DNA from: Hymenopus coronatus | Lineage: Eukaryota > Arthropoda > Insecta > Mantodea > Hymenopodidae | DNA: 64,000 nt | Direction: 5' to 3' | NCBI GenBank assembly: GCA_030762935.1 | Contig: CM060881.1 | Location: 104,570,501-104,634,500, forward strand | Part shown: in pieces, positions 1-11,553 of the stretch | How the letters are laid out: each line of letters begins with the position of its first letter | How positions within the stretch are numbered: the stretch's first letter is position 1 | Notes under the pieces: model-generated | Databases searched by the model: none | What the model was told of the DNA's origin: nothing | The model's input: only the letters and a program-made list of their open reading frames with translations | Made by a program: the position numbers and the translations under genes

Positions 1-103
1 TAAAACCATTTCTGCTAATTTTTTCTCGATTAGCATGAAGTAAATAGAAGCATCAACTTTTTAATAGTACTTTCTTGCAAATGTCATGTGAACATCAGAT
101 TTG
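1..103 (+). repeat. E1 element, 3' tail
   Basis: Matches the last ~100 bases of the E1 family: a segment resembling CTCGATTAGCATGAAGTAAA, then a degraded terminal stretch ending in CATGTGAACATCAG. The rest lies beyond the window edge. Seen by comparison with the copies at 685-1529 and 2709-3576. Confidence 0.75.
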
Positions 104-684
104 TTTAAACGTGCAACTAGTAAACAAACAGTTTCTCGGAGTCAGAGATAGATGCGTATTAACAATGTCTGAAAGAAAAATGAGTTTGTGTTTTAGCTGT
201 ACATTAAGTATTTGTGACAGAAAGGCAAATGTAGAAGAACATTCAACCAGAGCAGCACACGAAGTACTCTATTTTCTCAAAGATAATACAAACGAGACTA
301 CTGATAATTCAGTGAAAATCAATAAATAAAACTCGCTACGCATTTGAATTCGGCAAGAACTTATCTTGGTCTGCATGTCTTGTAACAGTTGCCAGCGCAA
401 ATGCGCAATGGGGCATATACTTTGAAGTAGCTTTACAGTTAATATTGATTCTCCTGTCAAGCTGTTTGTTTTGGTTGATGAATATAAACTGCTCGATGTG
501 AGAGACAACGTTAAGATAGGGGTAAGGCCTTTTCGGAGGGGCTCAGCACCGACCCGGCGGTGACGACGATGAAAACCTTGCACACTCGCAATTGAGCCGA
601 GGTGTTGCTGTTTAAAGCCCTTGTTAGGGCTTTGCCAGAGGAAAGTAAGTAGGTCCAATTTATAAGTGGTTACTCAGATTCTAT
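104..684. other. Unassigned, no supported gene
   Basis: Short open frames occur on both strands (75-329 plus; 269-658 minus, 129 codons), but neither resembles a family I recognise. The 340-620 part is richer in GC than its surroundings and could be an old repeat or an exon fragment. I see no splice sites or partner exons that would support a gene. Confidence 0.4.
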
Positions 685-1529
685 TACTTTCTCTACACAT
701 ACTATAAACATAGTGTATAGAGAAGATATTGTATTGTACCAAAAAACTCGATACCAAGATTTCACCGGAAATACATGTTTTGGGTTCCCTGTATCCAAAA
801 AAAAAACTTTTTGGAAAAAGGTCTGTGTGTGTGATTCTCTGAACAGCATAGCTTAAAAACGAATAATGCGTTAAATACTAAACTTGGTATTTAGTTCAGT
901 ATCTTCCAAGGATGCCACACGAAGATTTTAAAGAAATTTCCCCCACCCCCAAATACCCTGCACATTGGAAAATTTTTGAAAATGTACATTTTCTCTAAAA
1001 TGACTAACGATTTTGATTGAAATATCGTATATTAAAGATATTTACCTGATAAATAAAATGTATATCCTGAATTTTCTGGGAATAGCCTATGAAGATTACT
1101 TTATTCTGGATTGATTTTACGGAGTTTTGCATAACTGGTAAACCGTAAGAGATAGACAAAACTTACTGAAGAGAAAATGTAGATCCCGTTAAAAGACACT
1201 ATTTGTGGTATCTACATTTTTTTCGTTTAAGGGATCGTTTTTGAGAAATTCATTGTTATTGGCTTCAGCTTTAAAAAACACTTCTCATGGGGAATTTTTC
1301 AATTCCTGTCCATACAAACAAAGGAACTTCAGTTAAATAGCAACCAGCTTTTACTAATAGTTTAGCCTATACTACTCCCTTACTTCCCGTCTACTTGCAT
1401 GGAAGCAAGTAATACGAGTATTTGTGCTACTTTTTTCTCGATTAGCATGAAGTAAAAAGAAGCATAAGCTTTTTAACATTAATTGTTGCAGAGATGTAGA
1501 GAAAGTCATGTGAATGGAACACATAAGAC
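685..1529 (+). repeat. E1 element, near full length
   Basis: Good reference copy of E1. It opens with ACTTTCTCTACAC and a hairpin-forming stretch around ATAGTGTATAGAGAAG, then the AGATTTCACCGGAAATAC block, a short GT tract, the AACTTGGTATTT block, the CACGAAGATTTT block, a long AT-rich body and a 3' end with TGTAGAGAAAGTCATGTGAA. The first and last 12-base motifs are inverted copies of each other. It has no coding potential, so it must be a non-autonomous mobile element or a remnant of one. Confidence 0.8.
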
Positions 1530-2224
1530 CTTTTTCCATTTTTCTCAATTTTCCAAGACCCATCTTCCAGGCTTCTTGTACTCATTACTCTTTTATACTC
1601 TCCCCCTCCGTGTACACCTGGACCGTCCTCTTCTTTTTCTTCCCAGTGGAGAGGAATTTAGTGCTTCCTTCGGCCATCTCTCATCTGATATTCCTTGCAC
1701 GGGTTCGAACCACTGAACCTGTCTTCGTTCTAAACGGTTAATAATATTTTATTGTAGATTAAGCTCTTCTATAATGGTGTCATTCCTAACTCTCTAAAGA
1801 CGAGAAACAACTATCCATTTGTTCTGCTTTAATAGCATTTATTGGTCTTTCATTCATTGTCCAACTTTCAGCATCGTATGTCAAAATACTTAGCACTACC
1901 ACATTTAATATCACCACTTTTGTTTATGTGTTATGTTCGACTCCAAAGGAATCCTTTTAATTGCTTAGGTTGACATGTGAAAGTTAAGGAGGTACTACTA
2001 TTGTCTTTTCAGGAGGATCATCCTTGCCGCTGCTCCTCTGGTTTCCTATTGTATGAAAATTAGGTGGTGTTAAATCATTATTGCCACACCCATACTTAAC
2101 TTTATACTTAAGCAAAGCTTAACTGTTGGTAGGTTTGTTACCTTCGTTATCGGGGATGTGTACAAGAAATGAGGCAACTCGATGCTGCTGCGGTGTTCAG
2201 TGTTTAAATTGTCCCCCAGAGTGC
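1530..2224. other. AT-rich unassigned DNA
   Basis: Nothing recognisable; a few short open frames without family resemblance. Confidence 0.4.
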
Positions 2225-2690
2225 TTTTATACCTATGCCCTTCGAAGGGGCGGTCTCGGAAGAGAGGGGTGAGGTGAAATGAGACAACGAAGGGCTGGAG
2301 CCGGATGTGAAGGTGCAGCGATGAGAGAGTACTTACGATTTAATTTCCCTGGTAGTGGATAAACAAGCCTGACCCCATCTAGAGGGCCCAACGCGGCCCC
2401 TCAAGGGTACGTTCGAATATCGACAGCAACAGCCGAAATCCGAGAGACGGAGGCAATCTTTTTCCCTGTCACGCTGCACCGAAACAATCGCCAACACTTC
2501 TCACCAAACAGGGTGAAGGATGACTAAAAGGATGAACGAAACCATATGGAGGGGCAGGAAAGTGAGGAGTTGAAATCAGTCCAAGATTAGCCTGACTACC
2601 TGGTGAAACCCCCGAAAAACCGTGAGCGTGGGTAGCCGGGAATTGTGGCGCAACCTCGACCGCTGACAACATTAATGCATGTTGAAGTAA
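2225..2690. other. GC-rich island, possible unrecognised repeat
   Basis: This block is clearly richer in G and C than its flanks and ends abruptly before an E1 copy. I see no second copy in the window and no convincing A/B box. It could be a SINE-like insertion or an exon of an unrecognised gene; the 67-codon minus frame at 2469-2672 has no family resemblance. Confidence 0.35.
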
Positions 2691-2708
2691 ATTTTATGTT
2701 TCTTTTGT

Positions 2709-3576
2709 ACTTTCTCTACACGCACCATGTGCATAGTGTATAGAGAACGTATTGCACTCCACCAAAAAATTCAGTACCGAGATTTCACCGGAAATATATA
2801 TTTTAGGGTCTCTTATATCCAAAAAAAATTTTTTCACAAAAAAATCCATGTGCGTGTGTGTGTGTCCGTGTATCAGTGTACACCATAACTCAAAAACGAA
2901 AAGTCGGTAACATACCAAACTTGGTATTTAAGTTTAGTGCCATCCAGGGATGAGACACGAAGGTTTTGAGAAAAATCCCCCCACTCCAAACTACCCTTTA
3001 CGTGCAACTATTTTCGAACAGTTTGATTTTCACAAAAATGGCTCTAACGATATTGATTAAAATATCAAATATTAAAGATTTTTATCTGACAAACGAAATG
3101 TATATCTTGAATTTTCTGGCAATAGACTCTGAAGACTTTTTTAGGTGGACGAATTTTACGGAATTTTGTATAACTGCTAAACCGTAAGACTTAGATAAAA
3201 AATAACACTGCTCAAGAAATGTAGAACACGTTGAAACACACAATTTATGTTATAAACATTTTTTTCGTGGAGTTTATCGTTTTTGAGATTCATTGTTTTT
3301 GGTTTCAGCTATGAAAAACTTACTTTTCTCATATAGGAATTTGTCAACTCCTGTCCATATAAACAAAGGAACTTGACACATAGCAACCAGCTTTTGACTA
3401 TCACTTTAATCTTTGGTACTCCCTTATACTGCTTCTACCTACAGGGAAACAAGTAATAAGACTATTTCTGCTAATTTGTTCTGAGTAGCATGAAGTAAAT
3501 AGAGACATAAGCTTTTTAACAATAATTTGTTACAGAGATGTAGTGAAAGTCATGTGAATGGTACACATCAGATTTT
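2709..3576 (+). repeat. E1 element, full length
   Basis: Second full copy, 5' hairpin to 3' tail GTACACATCAGATTTTT. It carries a short GT tract near 2853-2868. Directly after its 3' tail another E1 5' end begins without spacer, so the two are head-to-tail. Confidence 0.82.
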
Positions 3577-3906
3577 TACTCTCTCTACACTTGTTATGTA
3601 CATAGTGTATAGAAAAAGTATTGTATTCCACGCAAAAATTCAACCGAGATTTCACCGGAAATAGGCATTCTCTACACGTATTATGTACATAGTGTATAGA
3701 GAATGTATTGCTTTCCACCCAAAAATTCAACCGAAATTTCACCAGAAATAGACATTTTAGGGTCCACAGTACCCAAAAAAAGCATTTTTGCTTTCTCTAG
3801 CCCCGTATGTACAGTGCAAATACACCCAAAAATTCGATACCGAGATTTCACCAAAAATACATGTTTTAGGACCCCATTTACAGAAAAAGGTCCGTATGTG
3901 TGCGTG
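3577..3906 (+). repeat. Three tandem E1 5' ends
   Basis: E1 5' termini begin at about 3578, 3667 and 3790, each followed by the hairpin or its remains and the ATTTCACC block. Only the third continues into the rest of E1, and it is interrupted by two SINEs before resuming at about 4441. This looks like a local tandem amplification of the 5' end. Confidence 0.75.
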
Positions 3907-4080
3907 TTTTTTGGTAGTGTTTAACGCCCACTTTAACTACTCGTGGCACCGCAAGCGGTGACACGAATGAAGATGGCGGAGTAAATCCGAGAACCCGGAG
4001 AAAACCCGCCCCAGCGCCGCTTTGTCCACCACAAATCTCACATGCGGTCGTTTGGGATTGAACCCGGGCCGTCTAGGTGT
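3907..4080 (-). mobile_element. SINE-1, 5' truncated, nested in E1
   Basis: Minus-strand copy of the tRNA-derived SINE-1. Reverse-complemented, it has the B-box-like GGGTTCAATCCC, the GATTTGTGGTGGACAAAGCG block, the GGCGGGTTTTCTCCGGGTTC block and the 3' end AGCGGGCGTTAAACACTACC-like stretch. The tRNA-like head with the A box is missing. It sits in the GT tract of an E1 copy; flanking GTATGTGTGYGTR may be a 13 bp target duplication, but that sequence is low-complexity. Confidence 0.8.
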
Positions 4081-4111
4081 GTATGTGTGTGTATACGTGT
4101 GTATGTAACTT

Positions 4112-4440
4112 CATGGCACGACAGCCTACCGCCCGGCCGCTGCGTCCCCCATCTCGGTCCACTACAGACGTCATGGACGGGGTGCAGTATTGCAGGGTGA
4201 GACGTGGTCAGCGCCTCGAGCCCCCCCCGGCCGGTTAATGCGGTTCCTCATGACCTGGATCCGCTACTTCTCCATCAAGCAGCTCCTCAATTGGCCCCAC
4301 AGGGACCTTACGAGGCTGAGTGCACCCCGGGCCAGGTCTCCCAGCGGGGGAAAAATCCCCACGCCGGTACTGGGGATCGAACCCAGGTCTCCCGCATGGT
4401 AAGCAGCAACGCTACCACCGCGCTAAGGAGACGACCTCGG
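4112..4440 (-). mobile_element. SINE-2, tRNA-derived, nested in E1
   Basis: Reverse-complemented, the head reads like a tRNA: an A-box-like stretch in TTAGCGCGGTGGTAGCG and a B box GGGTTCGATCCCC about 35 bases later, followed by a body shared with 16539-16882. Flanks GTGTGTATGTAACTT (4097-4111) and TGTGTATGTGATAACTT (4441-4457) form an imperfect target duplication in an E1 GT tract. No protein is encoded; it would depend on LINE machinery. Confidence 0.85.
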
Positions 4441-4560
4441 TGTGTATGTGATAACTTAAAAACAAAAAGTAGCTAAAATACCAAACTTGGTATTTAAGTT
4501 TAGTATCTTCCAGTGATGCGACACGAAGATTTTAAGAAAAGTCCCCGCAATGGAAATAAT
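4441..4560 (+). repeat. E1 fragment resuming after SINEs
   Basis: Continues the E1 copy begun at 3790: GATAACTTAAAAAC, the AACTTGGTATTTAAG block and GCGACACGAAGATTTT. It breaks off near 4560, and an E1 tail reappears at 4803, so the E1 body has been replaced by about 240 bases of unrelated AT-rich DNA. Confidence 0.7.
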
Positions 4561-4802
4561 ATCGTATAGTAATTAATTGCATATAAATATAAAGATTAAA
4601 AGTTATTCAGTATACATTAATATGAGTATAGAAAGCGAGTCAAAACCAATTTCAATAATGTTTAAATCTAGACCTATTAATAGCTATGAGCTTTAAACTT
4701 AAAAATGTGGCAGTATTATAGTCTATTTAGAGGAATCTGTTATGTACTTAATCTATGGTAATAATAAGGTTCAACGCGGATTATCGATTACATAACAGAT
4801 TA

Positions 4803-4921
4803 TAAATAAGTAATAAAACCATTTATGCTAATGTTTTAGCATGAAATAGAAAAATAAGCTTATTACCAATCATTTGTTACAGAGATGTAGACAAAGTTGT
4901 GTAAGTAGTACACATCAGATT
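4803..4921 (+). repeat. E1 element, 3' tail
   Basis: Ends GATGTAGACAAAG and GTACACATCAGATTTTT; probably the 3' remainder of the E1 copy starting at 3790. Confidence 0.7.
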
Positions 4922-6771
4922 TTTAAATAGGAATATACAAAGTATAACAAATACTAATTTAGAAAGGATTTAAAGTAGATCATCTTAGCACAGTAAAGAG
5001 AACCATATAGGCCAAAGAAGAACTGGAATTAAAATGTTAGGCCATAACGGGATAAGTGACCAACTTAAATAACTTCAAGAAGAAGAAGAAGATGCTGCTA
5101 ATTGTTCAGAAAAATTTGTAAGCTTCAAAAACCCAATGAACACATTATTACGTTTCTTGCTAATCATAATTGTAGTGTCAGAATAAAGTTAATCTATAAA
5201 AGGAGTTGTCATACTTATTCTCATCACAATATCCTACCTAGGATACAGATATGGGAAGCTAGGTTTCACTGGTGCGAAACATTGTCACCCCTTCCTTAAC
5301 CACTCCAGTATGCTTGCTTAGGTGTGTAAATGACGAATAACAACAAACAGCAGAATGTTAGTGATGTTTCACTGTCAGTATGGGAAAATATATTATGCAT
5401 CTATTTTACAACCCATGTAATATATGTTCCATTGTAGAGCATTGCTTCTCTAAAAACAACAGGGACCACGGCTTGCAAATATACCAAATGTTGCCAGCCG
5501 ATACATACCCCAAATTCAGAGATTTTGTAGGCGGTATTGTTGCAATATTTGGTTCTAAATGTACAATTCCTTTCTAAATTACACTGATAGTTACACCGTT
5601 GAAATAATGATACCTTGCGTCTACAAATAAGCCTGACATTTATAAATTACTGTTGAGATAACAATATCCGCTTTCTAATATACGCCCTAAAGTTTTAAAA
5701 GACTCATTTGAGGAAGAATGACTGTAAGACACATTTTGACTCGGTCACTCGCCTTTTATGGCTAACTCCGCCATGCTGTACTTTGCATGCCAAGCAACAC
5801 TCAAAAGTTCAGGTGGAATGGTGAGACGTCAGATTTCCCCTCCGTTTATCAGCTCCTCAGAGCTAAAGATGATGGTGGATTAATGTTAATAGTATTAATA
5901 ATGATAATAACTACAACTCCCTTTTGTTGAAAATAAATAAAACGCACTGCACTGCATAAGATTTCCTAGTCAATAATACACAACTCTTTCAGAGTGATCG
6001 TTGCCTTTATATTACATACATGCACTTCTACGCTAAAGGTTTCACTTCTATAACCTCTGATATTTTATGAACAGAACCACGATCTTCGATGGGGAAATAC
6101 GATTCTTAACAACACTTGAGGAAAGACAATAAAGGGTTTTCGGGCAGCAAGGCCTGCCATTGCCAGAGAAGAGAGGTTTTACTGATCGAGGAGGAAAAAG
6201 GAAAGTAGAGGGGACTGGTTCCTGCAATATATTAATTTACGCGTTGGCGAGAGAACGCTTTTCTTTCATTTTTACTGAGTGTCTAGCGGAGTAATTACTT
6301 ACGTTTAAAAGCTGATGCTATAGAACAACATTTAAAGAGAAATTTCCTCTCTCTTCGGCTTGGCTTATATCAAAGAGAAACGTTCCACCATTTTCTTTCA
6401 ATGGGCGAGTCAAGCGACGCCTAAAATGTTCAAACACTGGCCTTCAAGCAAATATGTATATAAGTGGGAGCTTTGGATGTTAATTAATGAAAACTATTTT
6501 CTCTTCAATATACAAAACATCGCTGATCAAAATAAAAAAATGATCAACTGTGCTCGTGATATTTTATGTTACTAAATGCACCACGTTGAGTTTGAGGAAC
6601 AGATTATGAAAACACTTCACTATAGAAGGTATCATAGCACAACAATTTTCTTTCTGTAATACATCTATGGTGATAAGTTAATCCTTTGTGGGTTCAAACC
6701 ACGTTCTTAGTCAACGCCATTTTTCGTAACTGCTAACTGCCGACTTGGTAGATGGATTCATGATTAAAAAT
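4922..6771. other. Unassigned AT-rich DNA
   Basis: No gene or assignable repeat. A short (GAA)n run lies at about 5068-5089. Short open frames at 5102-5299, 5380-5577 and 6360-6575 have no recognisable product. Confidence 0.4.
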
Positions 6772-6917
6772 CTTATGTATTACACTCACGTGACTTTCTC
6801 TACCTGTTCTACAAACACATTTCTTACAAAAGATTATTCTTCTTTCTATTTCATTCTAATCGAGATAAACATTAGCAGAATCTTCTTATTGCTTAATTCT
6901 TTAAGTAGACGAAATGA

Positions 6918-7121
6918 AAATGGCGTGTTATTTATGGACGCCCTTTAACTGCAATGGTTCTCAGCGTCCCATTCTATATTGGGCGTGAAAGACCGCTTAA
7001 TTTTGCTCAGAGGTCTATCTATCAAACTTGAGGTTCTATTAAATGCCGTAAATCTACGACACGGGACCCACGGCTTTACTTCCCTTCCGAAGGAAGCCAT
7101 GCTAAGGATTTTTACGCCCAT
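6918..7121 (+). mobile_element. SINE-7-like insertion in E1
   Basis: Shares TTTAACTGC.ATGGTTCTCAG, CGTCCCATTCTATA, TTAATTTTGCTCAGAGG and GGCTTTACTTCCCTTCCGAA with the inverted copy at 24700-24925. Flanks AAGTAGACGAAATGA (6903-6917) and AAGTAGGAGGGAACT (7122-7136) are diverged copies of one E1 sequence, so they are the target duplication. I see no clear A/B boxes, so its RNA ancestor is unknown. Confidence 0.75.
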
Positions 7122-7738
7122 AAGTAGGAGGGAACTAAGGCAATGCGCCAGGTTAAAATAATAGTCAAATGTTTTAAAAGCTACCGTTATGCTATTGTCA
7201 TTGCAAATCGCTTCTTTGCTTGGCCAGAAGTAGAAAAAAAAAAAAAAGAAAAACAAGACTCTTCCTGTCTGCGAAACGTACTTTACAATTGAAACCAATA
7301 ACAAGGAATATCTCGGAAACTGTGACCTCCACAACAAAAACGTAAATGGCATAAATTGGGTGTTTTGACGAGATCTACATTTTGGTGTAGTAAGCTTTTG
7401 TCAATCTCTTACGGTTTAGTAGTTAAGCACAATTCGGAAAAATTCATCCAGAATAAAGAGGTCTTCAGAGGCTATTCTCAGAAAATTCCAGATATGCATG
7501 TAATTGGGATGTAAACAGCTTTAATATACGGGATTTAAATCAAAATCGTTAGAGCCATTTTTAAGAGAATAACAATTTCGAAAATTGTTCCATGTAAAGG
7601 GTAGTTGGTGGTGCGGATATTTTCTTGAAAATCTTCGTGTCGCATGTTTTGGAAGATACTTAAACTAAATACCAAGATATGTATTTAACGGCATTTTCGA
7701 TTTTGAGCTATGCGTCCACAGACACATAGCCAGGCACA

Positions 7739-7741
7739 CTG

Positions 7742-7765
<24 letters not shown>
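7739..7765. repeat. (CA)n microsatellite
   Basis: Expanded dinucleotide run inside the GT tract of the minus-strand E1 copy. Confidence 0.9.
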
Positions 7766-7773
<8 letters not shown>

Positions 7774-8077
7774 ACCAACCTTTTTCCAAAAATGCTTTTT
7801 TCAGTCTCAGGGGATCCAAGACATACATTTCGGGTGAAATCTCGACATCGAATTTTTGGGTGGAATACTATTATGTACATATTACATGCGGGCTAGAGAA
7901 AGTAAAAATCAAACCATCTGCAAAAATAATTTTTGAAATATTAGCTAACCACACTCATTAGTAGTTATGTTTTCCTCGCACTGTTCCCCTTTGGATTCGT
8001 TTCAAAGCATTACTTTATATTAATGTGCACAGATACAGCAGTAAAGGTTTAATTAACTTACAAATGTAAAGCATATT

Positions 8078-8876
8078 TAGTAGGTAGAGAAGCTGTGAAT
8101 TCCACAAAGAATTCGATATCGAGATTTCACCGGAAATATGTTTTCAGACCTCCTGAATAAAAAGGAAGAATGTGTATGTATGTGTCTGCTGACAGCATAA
8201 CTCAAAAATAAAAATCTGTTAATTACCAAACGTAGTTTCTAAGTTTGATATCTCCCAAACATGCAACACAAAGATTTTAAAGAAAACATCCCCACCCCAA
8301 ACTATACTGGACATCATAAAGTTTTCAAAGTTTTAGATTTTCTTAAAATGACAATTTTGAAAATATATTTATAGAAAATTAAACATATATTTTGATTTAT
8401 CTGAGAATAAACTCTGGAGTTCTCTTCATTCTGAATAACTTTTGCATAACTGGTAAACATTATAAAATAGAAAAAAACTTACTACACAAAAAATACAGAT
8501 CTCGTCAAAACACATAATTTCTATTCTTTACATTATTTGTAGATCTAAACGTTTCCGAGATATTTCTTATCATTGCTTTCAATGTTAATACTTTTCTCAA
8601 ACAGGAAGTTGTTGTGTAGCTTTTGTTTTACTCCTGGTCTGCAAGAAAACCAATTTCAATAACAGTTGCGTAGCGACAGCTTTTAAAGTGTCGCTTTATC
8701 ACCATGTTTTCCCTTATTCTTTTCTTCTACTTAGAATAAGGAAATAAGTAATAGGATTGTTTGCTAATGCTTATCTCGATTAGCTTGAAGTAGAAAGAGG
8801 AAGACGAATCTTTTGTAAGGAAGGTTGTTTCTAGAGCAGGTAGAGAAAGCCATGTGAATGTAACACGACAGACTTC
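8078..8876 (+). repeat. E1 element, variant
   Basis: Diverged copy: degraded 5' terminus (GTAGGTAGAGAAG), clear GAGATTTCACCGG block at 8121, GATTAGCTTGAAGTA near 8778, and 3' end AGGTAGAGAAAGCCATGTGA with a GTAACACGACAGAC tail. The 3' end resembles that at 44020-44055 more than the other copies, suggesting a subfamily. Confidence 0.75.
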
Positions 8877-9084
8877 TATGTTGCGTGTTCAATGCCTCAA
8901 TGTTAGCATCCGAGGAACATACATAACCATAGGAAGTAGCTTACACCACAAAATCAATTAAACTTTTTTTAACCCATTTAACTTTTCTTAATAATATAGC
9001 TGCTTAAGCATGGAGATATTCCTTTATTTGTTTTGTAACAGTAATCTTCAGCCCTTAATTTCCATTAATATTCTTATACTGATC

Positions 9085-9790
9085 GGTTTCTTTTTTCTTG
9101 CTTCCTTGTAAGCAGAAGGGAAATAACTGACTACACTAGGCTAAAGTGACAGTCAACTGTTTAAAAGCTGTTACCTCAGGAGCAAAACAAAAGAAACATA
9201 TGACTTCCTGTTTGAGAAAAGTAAAAGCATTTTAAAATTTAAATCAATAACGAGGAATATCACGGAAATGATTAGCTCCAAAACAAATATGTTTAGCCCA
9301 TAATTGTGCGTTTTGAATAGATAATTTTTTTGTGTTGTGATTTTTTTCTATCTCTTACATTTTACCAGTTACGCAAAAGTGATTCACAATAAAGAGAACT
9401 TCATTATATACATTTTATTTTCCATTTAAACTGCTTTTTAATATAAATCGCTAATCAGTTTTAAAAAAATCGAGCATTTTCAAAAATTATCCATGTAAAG
9501 TGTAGTTTGGGTGGAGAATTTTTCTCAATATCTTCGTATCGCAACATAGAAAGATATACTAATCTTAAATGCCAAATTTAGTATTGAATGTACTTTTTTA
9601 TTTTAAGTTGTGCTGTCCACGCGCCACACAAGAGAGGGAGAGAGACGGACAGACAGACAGATAGAACAGACACCCATTCAGACAAACACATTGACGCTTT
9701 TCTAAAAAAATATTTTTGTTTATGCAGGGGTCCTCAAAACATCGATTTCCGTAAAACTTCACAAAAATAACACTAGAAAATAATACACTA
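9085..9790 (-). repeat. E1 element, degraded
   Basis: Starts inside the 3' region (CTTGCTTCCTTGTAAGCAG at 9099) and runs to a degraded 5' region near 9790. It includes the CTTCGTATCGCA block and a purine/pyrimidine-rich replacement of the GT tract (9630-9670). Confidence 0.65.
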
Positions 9791-10322
9791 TACATATACA
9801 GGACTACACAAATTGTCACTACATAAACAATTTCTCACTTAAAGAAGTGTGTAATTTTAGTTGTTGTTGACAGACAAAAGCTTCATTTTCAATTATCATT
9901 CCATTGTTGATGTTATGTGATGTGTTTGTGCAAAGTGATTGTAGTCATTAACAGACAATAAAGGACTGGGGGGGAGATGTTTACTTTCCAAGAATTTCGC
10001 TAGAGTAGGTTAAGAAAAGGTACCTGGCCAGTTAAATCTCACCGTTCTAGGAATGCGGAAAATCTAAGGTGCATTCTTGGAACTCTTAAGATATCAACAT
10101 TTGAGATGTAGATGAACCTCATTTCGACTTTTCTAGAATGCACAATGAGTTTTTCATTAAGAATAAAATAAATTATTACTTCAACCTATTCAAATTTGTC
10201 TTAAAAATTCGAATTAAATGTTGATTTTAACGTTATTTTGAATATGAATTCCAAGGGGATTTTATGCTAATTATGCAAAACCTCAAATTATGCGATGTCG
10301 ATGTCGATTTAACCCATCCTTA

Positions 10323-10326
<4 letters not shown>
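9791..10326. other. Unassigned AT-rich DNA
   Basis: No gene or assignable repeat. Confidence 0.4.

Positions 10327-10380
<54 letters not shown>
10327..10380. repeat. (AT)n microsatellite
   Basis: Uninterrupted AT dinucleotides over about 54 bases; self-complementary and likely to be length-variable. Confidence 0.95.
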
Positions 10381-10383
<3 letters not shown>

Positions 10384-10554
10384 TAAGGGTGTCAATGAAC
10401 TATACCAAAATATTTTCATGGAATATGCAGATAACTTAAATAAGTTATTCGAAAAATGAGACATGTCCAGTTTATTGAAATTTCGAAATAACGGCTATAA
10501 GTTTCTGAAGTGCCAGTACGCCACGTATCGCGGTACTTCAGGAATGAAACAAAT

Positions 10555-10655
10555 AACAATAAAAAACATTATCTCTATGACGTGTATCGAACCTAAGACC
10601 TATGGGATAGCAGCTTCCCGCGTTATGCATTATGCCACCTGAGCAGTTGAAAAAA
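10555..10655 (-). mobile_element. SINE-8, tRNA-like head
   Basis: On the minus strand CAGGTGGCATAATGCATAAC is followed about 30 bases later by GGTCTTAGGTTCGATACAC, resembling A and B boxes of a tRNA-derived retroposon. An exact tRNA cloverleaf is not maintained. One copy only in this window, so the body limits are unclear. Confidence 0.5.
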
Positions 10656-11250
10656 CGCCTCCAGAGAAGGCTACATAACACAAAAACTTAATTCGAATGC
10701 TCAGTGTCGAACTGTTAAGTGGTTAGTTCGAGATTTTACAGATTTTTGCGACATTAGTTCTTGAAAACGCTAGTAAGAGCTGATAAAAATCGATATTTCT
10801 ATACTCGGGCAGCAGTTTTAAAGACATTCTAAGCCATTTTTTCAACCTGCTTTGTTTTGAGACCCACTTATCAGCACCTGATATCCACACGTTTAACGCT
10901 ATGTAGTTGCGTTATGTTTATACGGGCATCGCCGATCTCAAATTACTTATATCAGTCACGTGAACAATTTCACAAAGTATTTCGGTGTAGTTCATTAACA
11001 GCCTGTATATGTATATATATATATTGTGGCATTGCAGTATCGTAGTATGCTATAAAATATGATAAATTGTGGAATATATCTCGTGTTGAGCCCTGCTCTA
11101 TGTTGAAGATAGCTTTTGTGTTGTACAATCAAATACTTTAAAAATGCGTCTGGTGCTGTGACTTTGCTGAAAATGTGAACGTTTGACCGGGGCTATGGGT
11201 TTTTCTACAATTTTAAGTGGAGTCATTCTAGTGCAACATATCACACGTGT
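10656..11250. other. Unassigned
   Basis: No assignable element. Short TA-rich run near 11009-11024. Confidence 0.35.
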
Positions 11251-11553
11251 ATGAAAATGCAAAGCCGATTGGACAATCCATCCCGCCATTCAGCCCCATT
11301 CGACTCTCCTTCAGAACATGTTGACTTGTGTAAGCAGTGTATTCATTTTGTCAAACTCGTGCATGCATTAGAACTTCAGTATATAGCGCAGAGGAAAGAT
11401 GAATCTCGTTTTATGACAGATGAGGGGTCGAGTACTGTCCAACCAGAAAGTTTAGGACCACCAGTTCGCAACTCAGAACTCCATTTGTCGCAAGATATGT
11501 TTCATGTTCATCCCGTTTCTTTCGGTAACGTGGCCTGTCCAATACGCTTTTAA
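11251..11553 (+). other. Open frame of 100 codons, unknown
   Basis: Open from an ATG and encodes 100 residues with a mixed, non-repetitive composition, including two cysteines spaced as CKQC near residue 27. It stands in a stretch of more balanced composition (about 11080-11720) than its flanks, and overlapping minus frames (11098-11289, 11411-11611) are also open. I do not recognise any of them. Possibilities are an exon of an unannotated gene, a transposase relic, or chance; I see no splice evidence and cannot choose. Confidence 0.25.

Larger units (their letters stand above)
6772..7905 (-). repeat. E1 element with nested SINE-7
   Basis: Minus copy running from the inverted 3' tail (CACGTGACTTTCTCTAC near 6788) to the 5' terminus CTAGAGAAAGTAAAAATC near 7905. 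The GT tract has become a (CA)n run at 7739-7765. A 204 bp SINE-7 interrupts it at 6918-7121. Confidence 0.8.

Noticed and set aside
685..3576. E1 as an LTR retrotransposon or CRISPR-like array
   Set aside because: Copies are dispersed, on both strands, with no coding interior, no primer-binding site and no regular spacers.
6945..7352. 135-codon minus frame
   Set aside because: Spans SINE-7 and E1 sequence; chance opening across two repeats.
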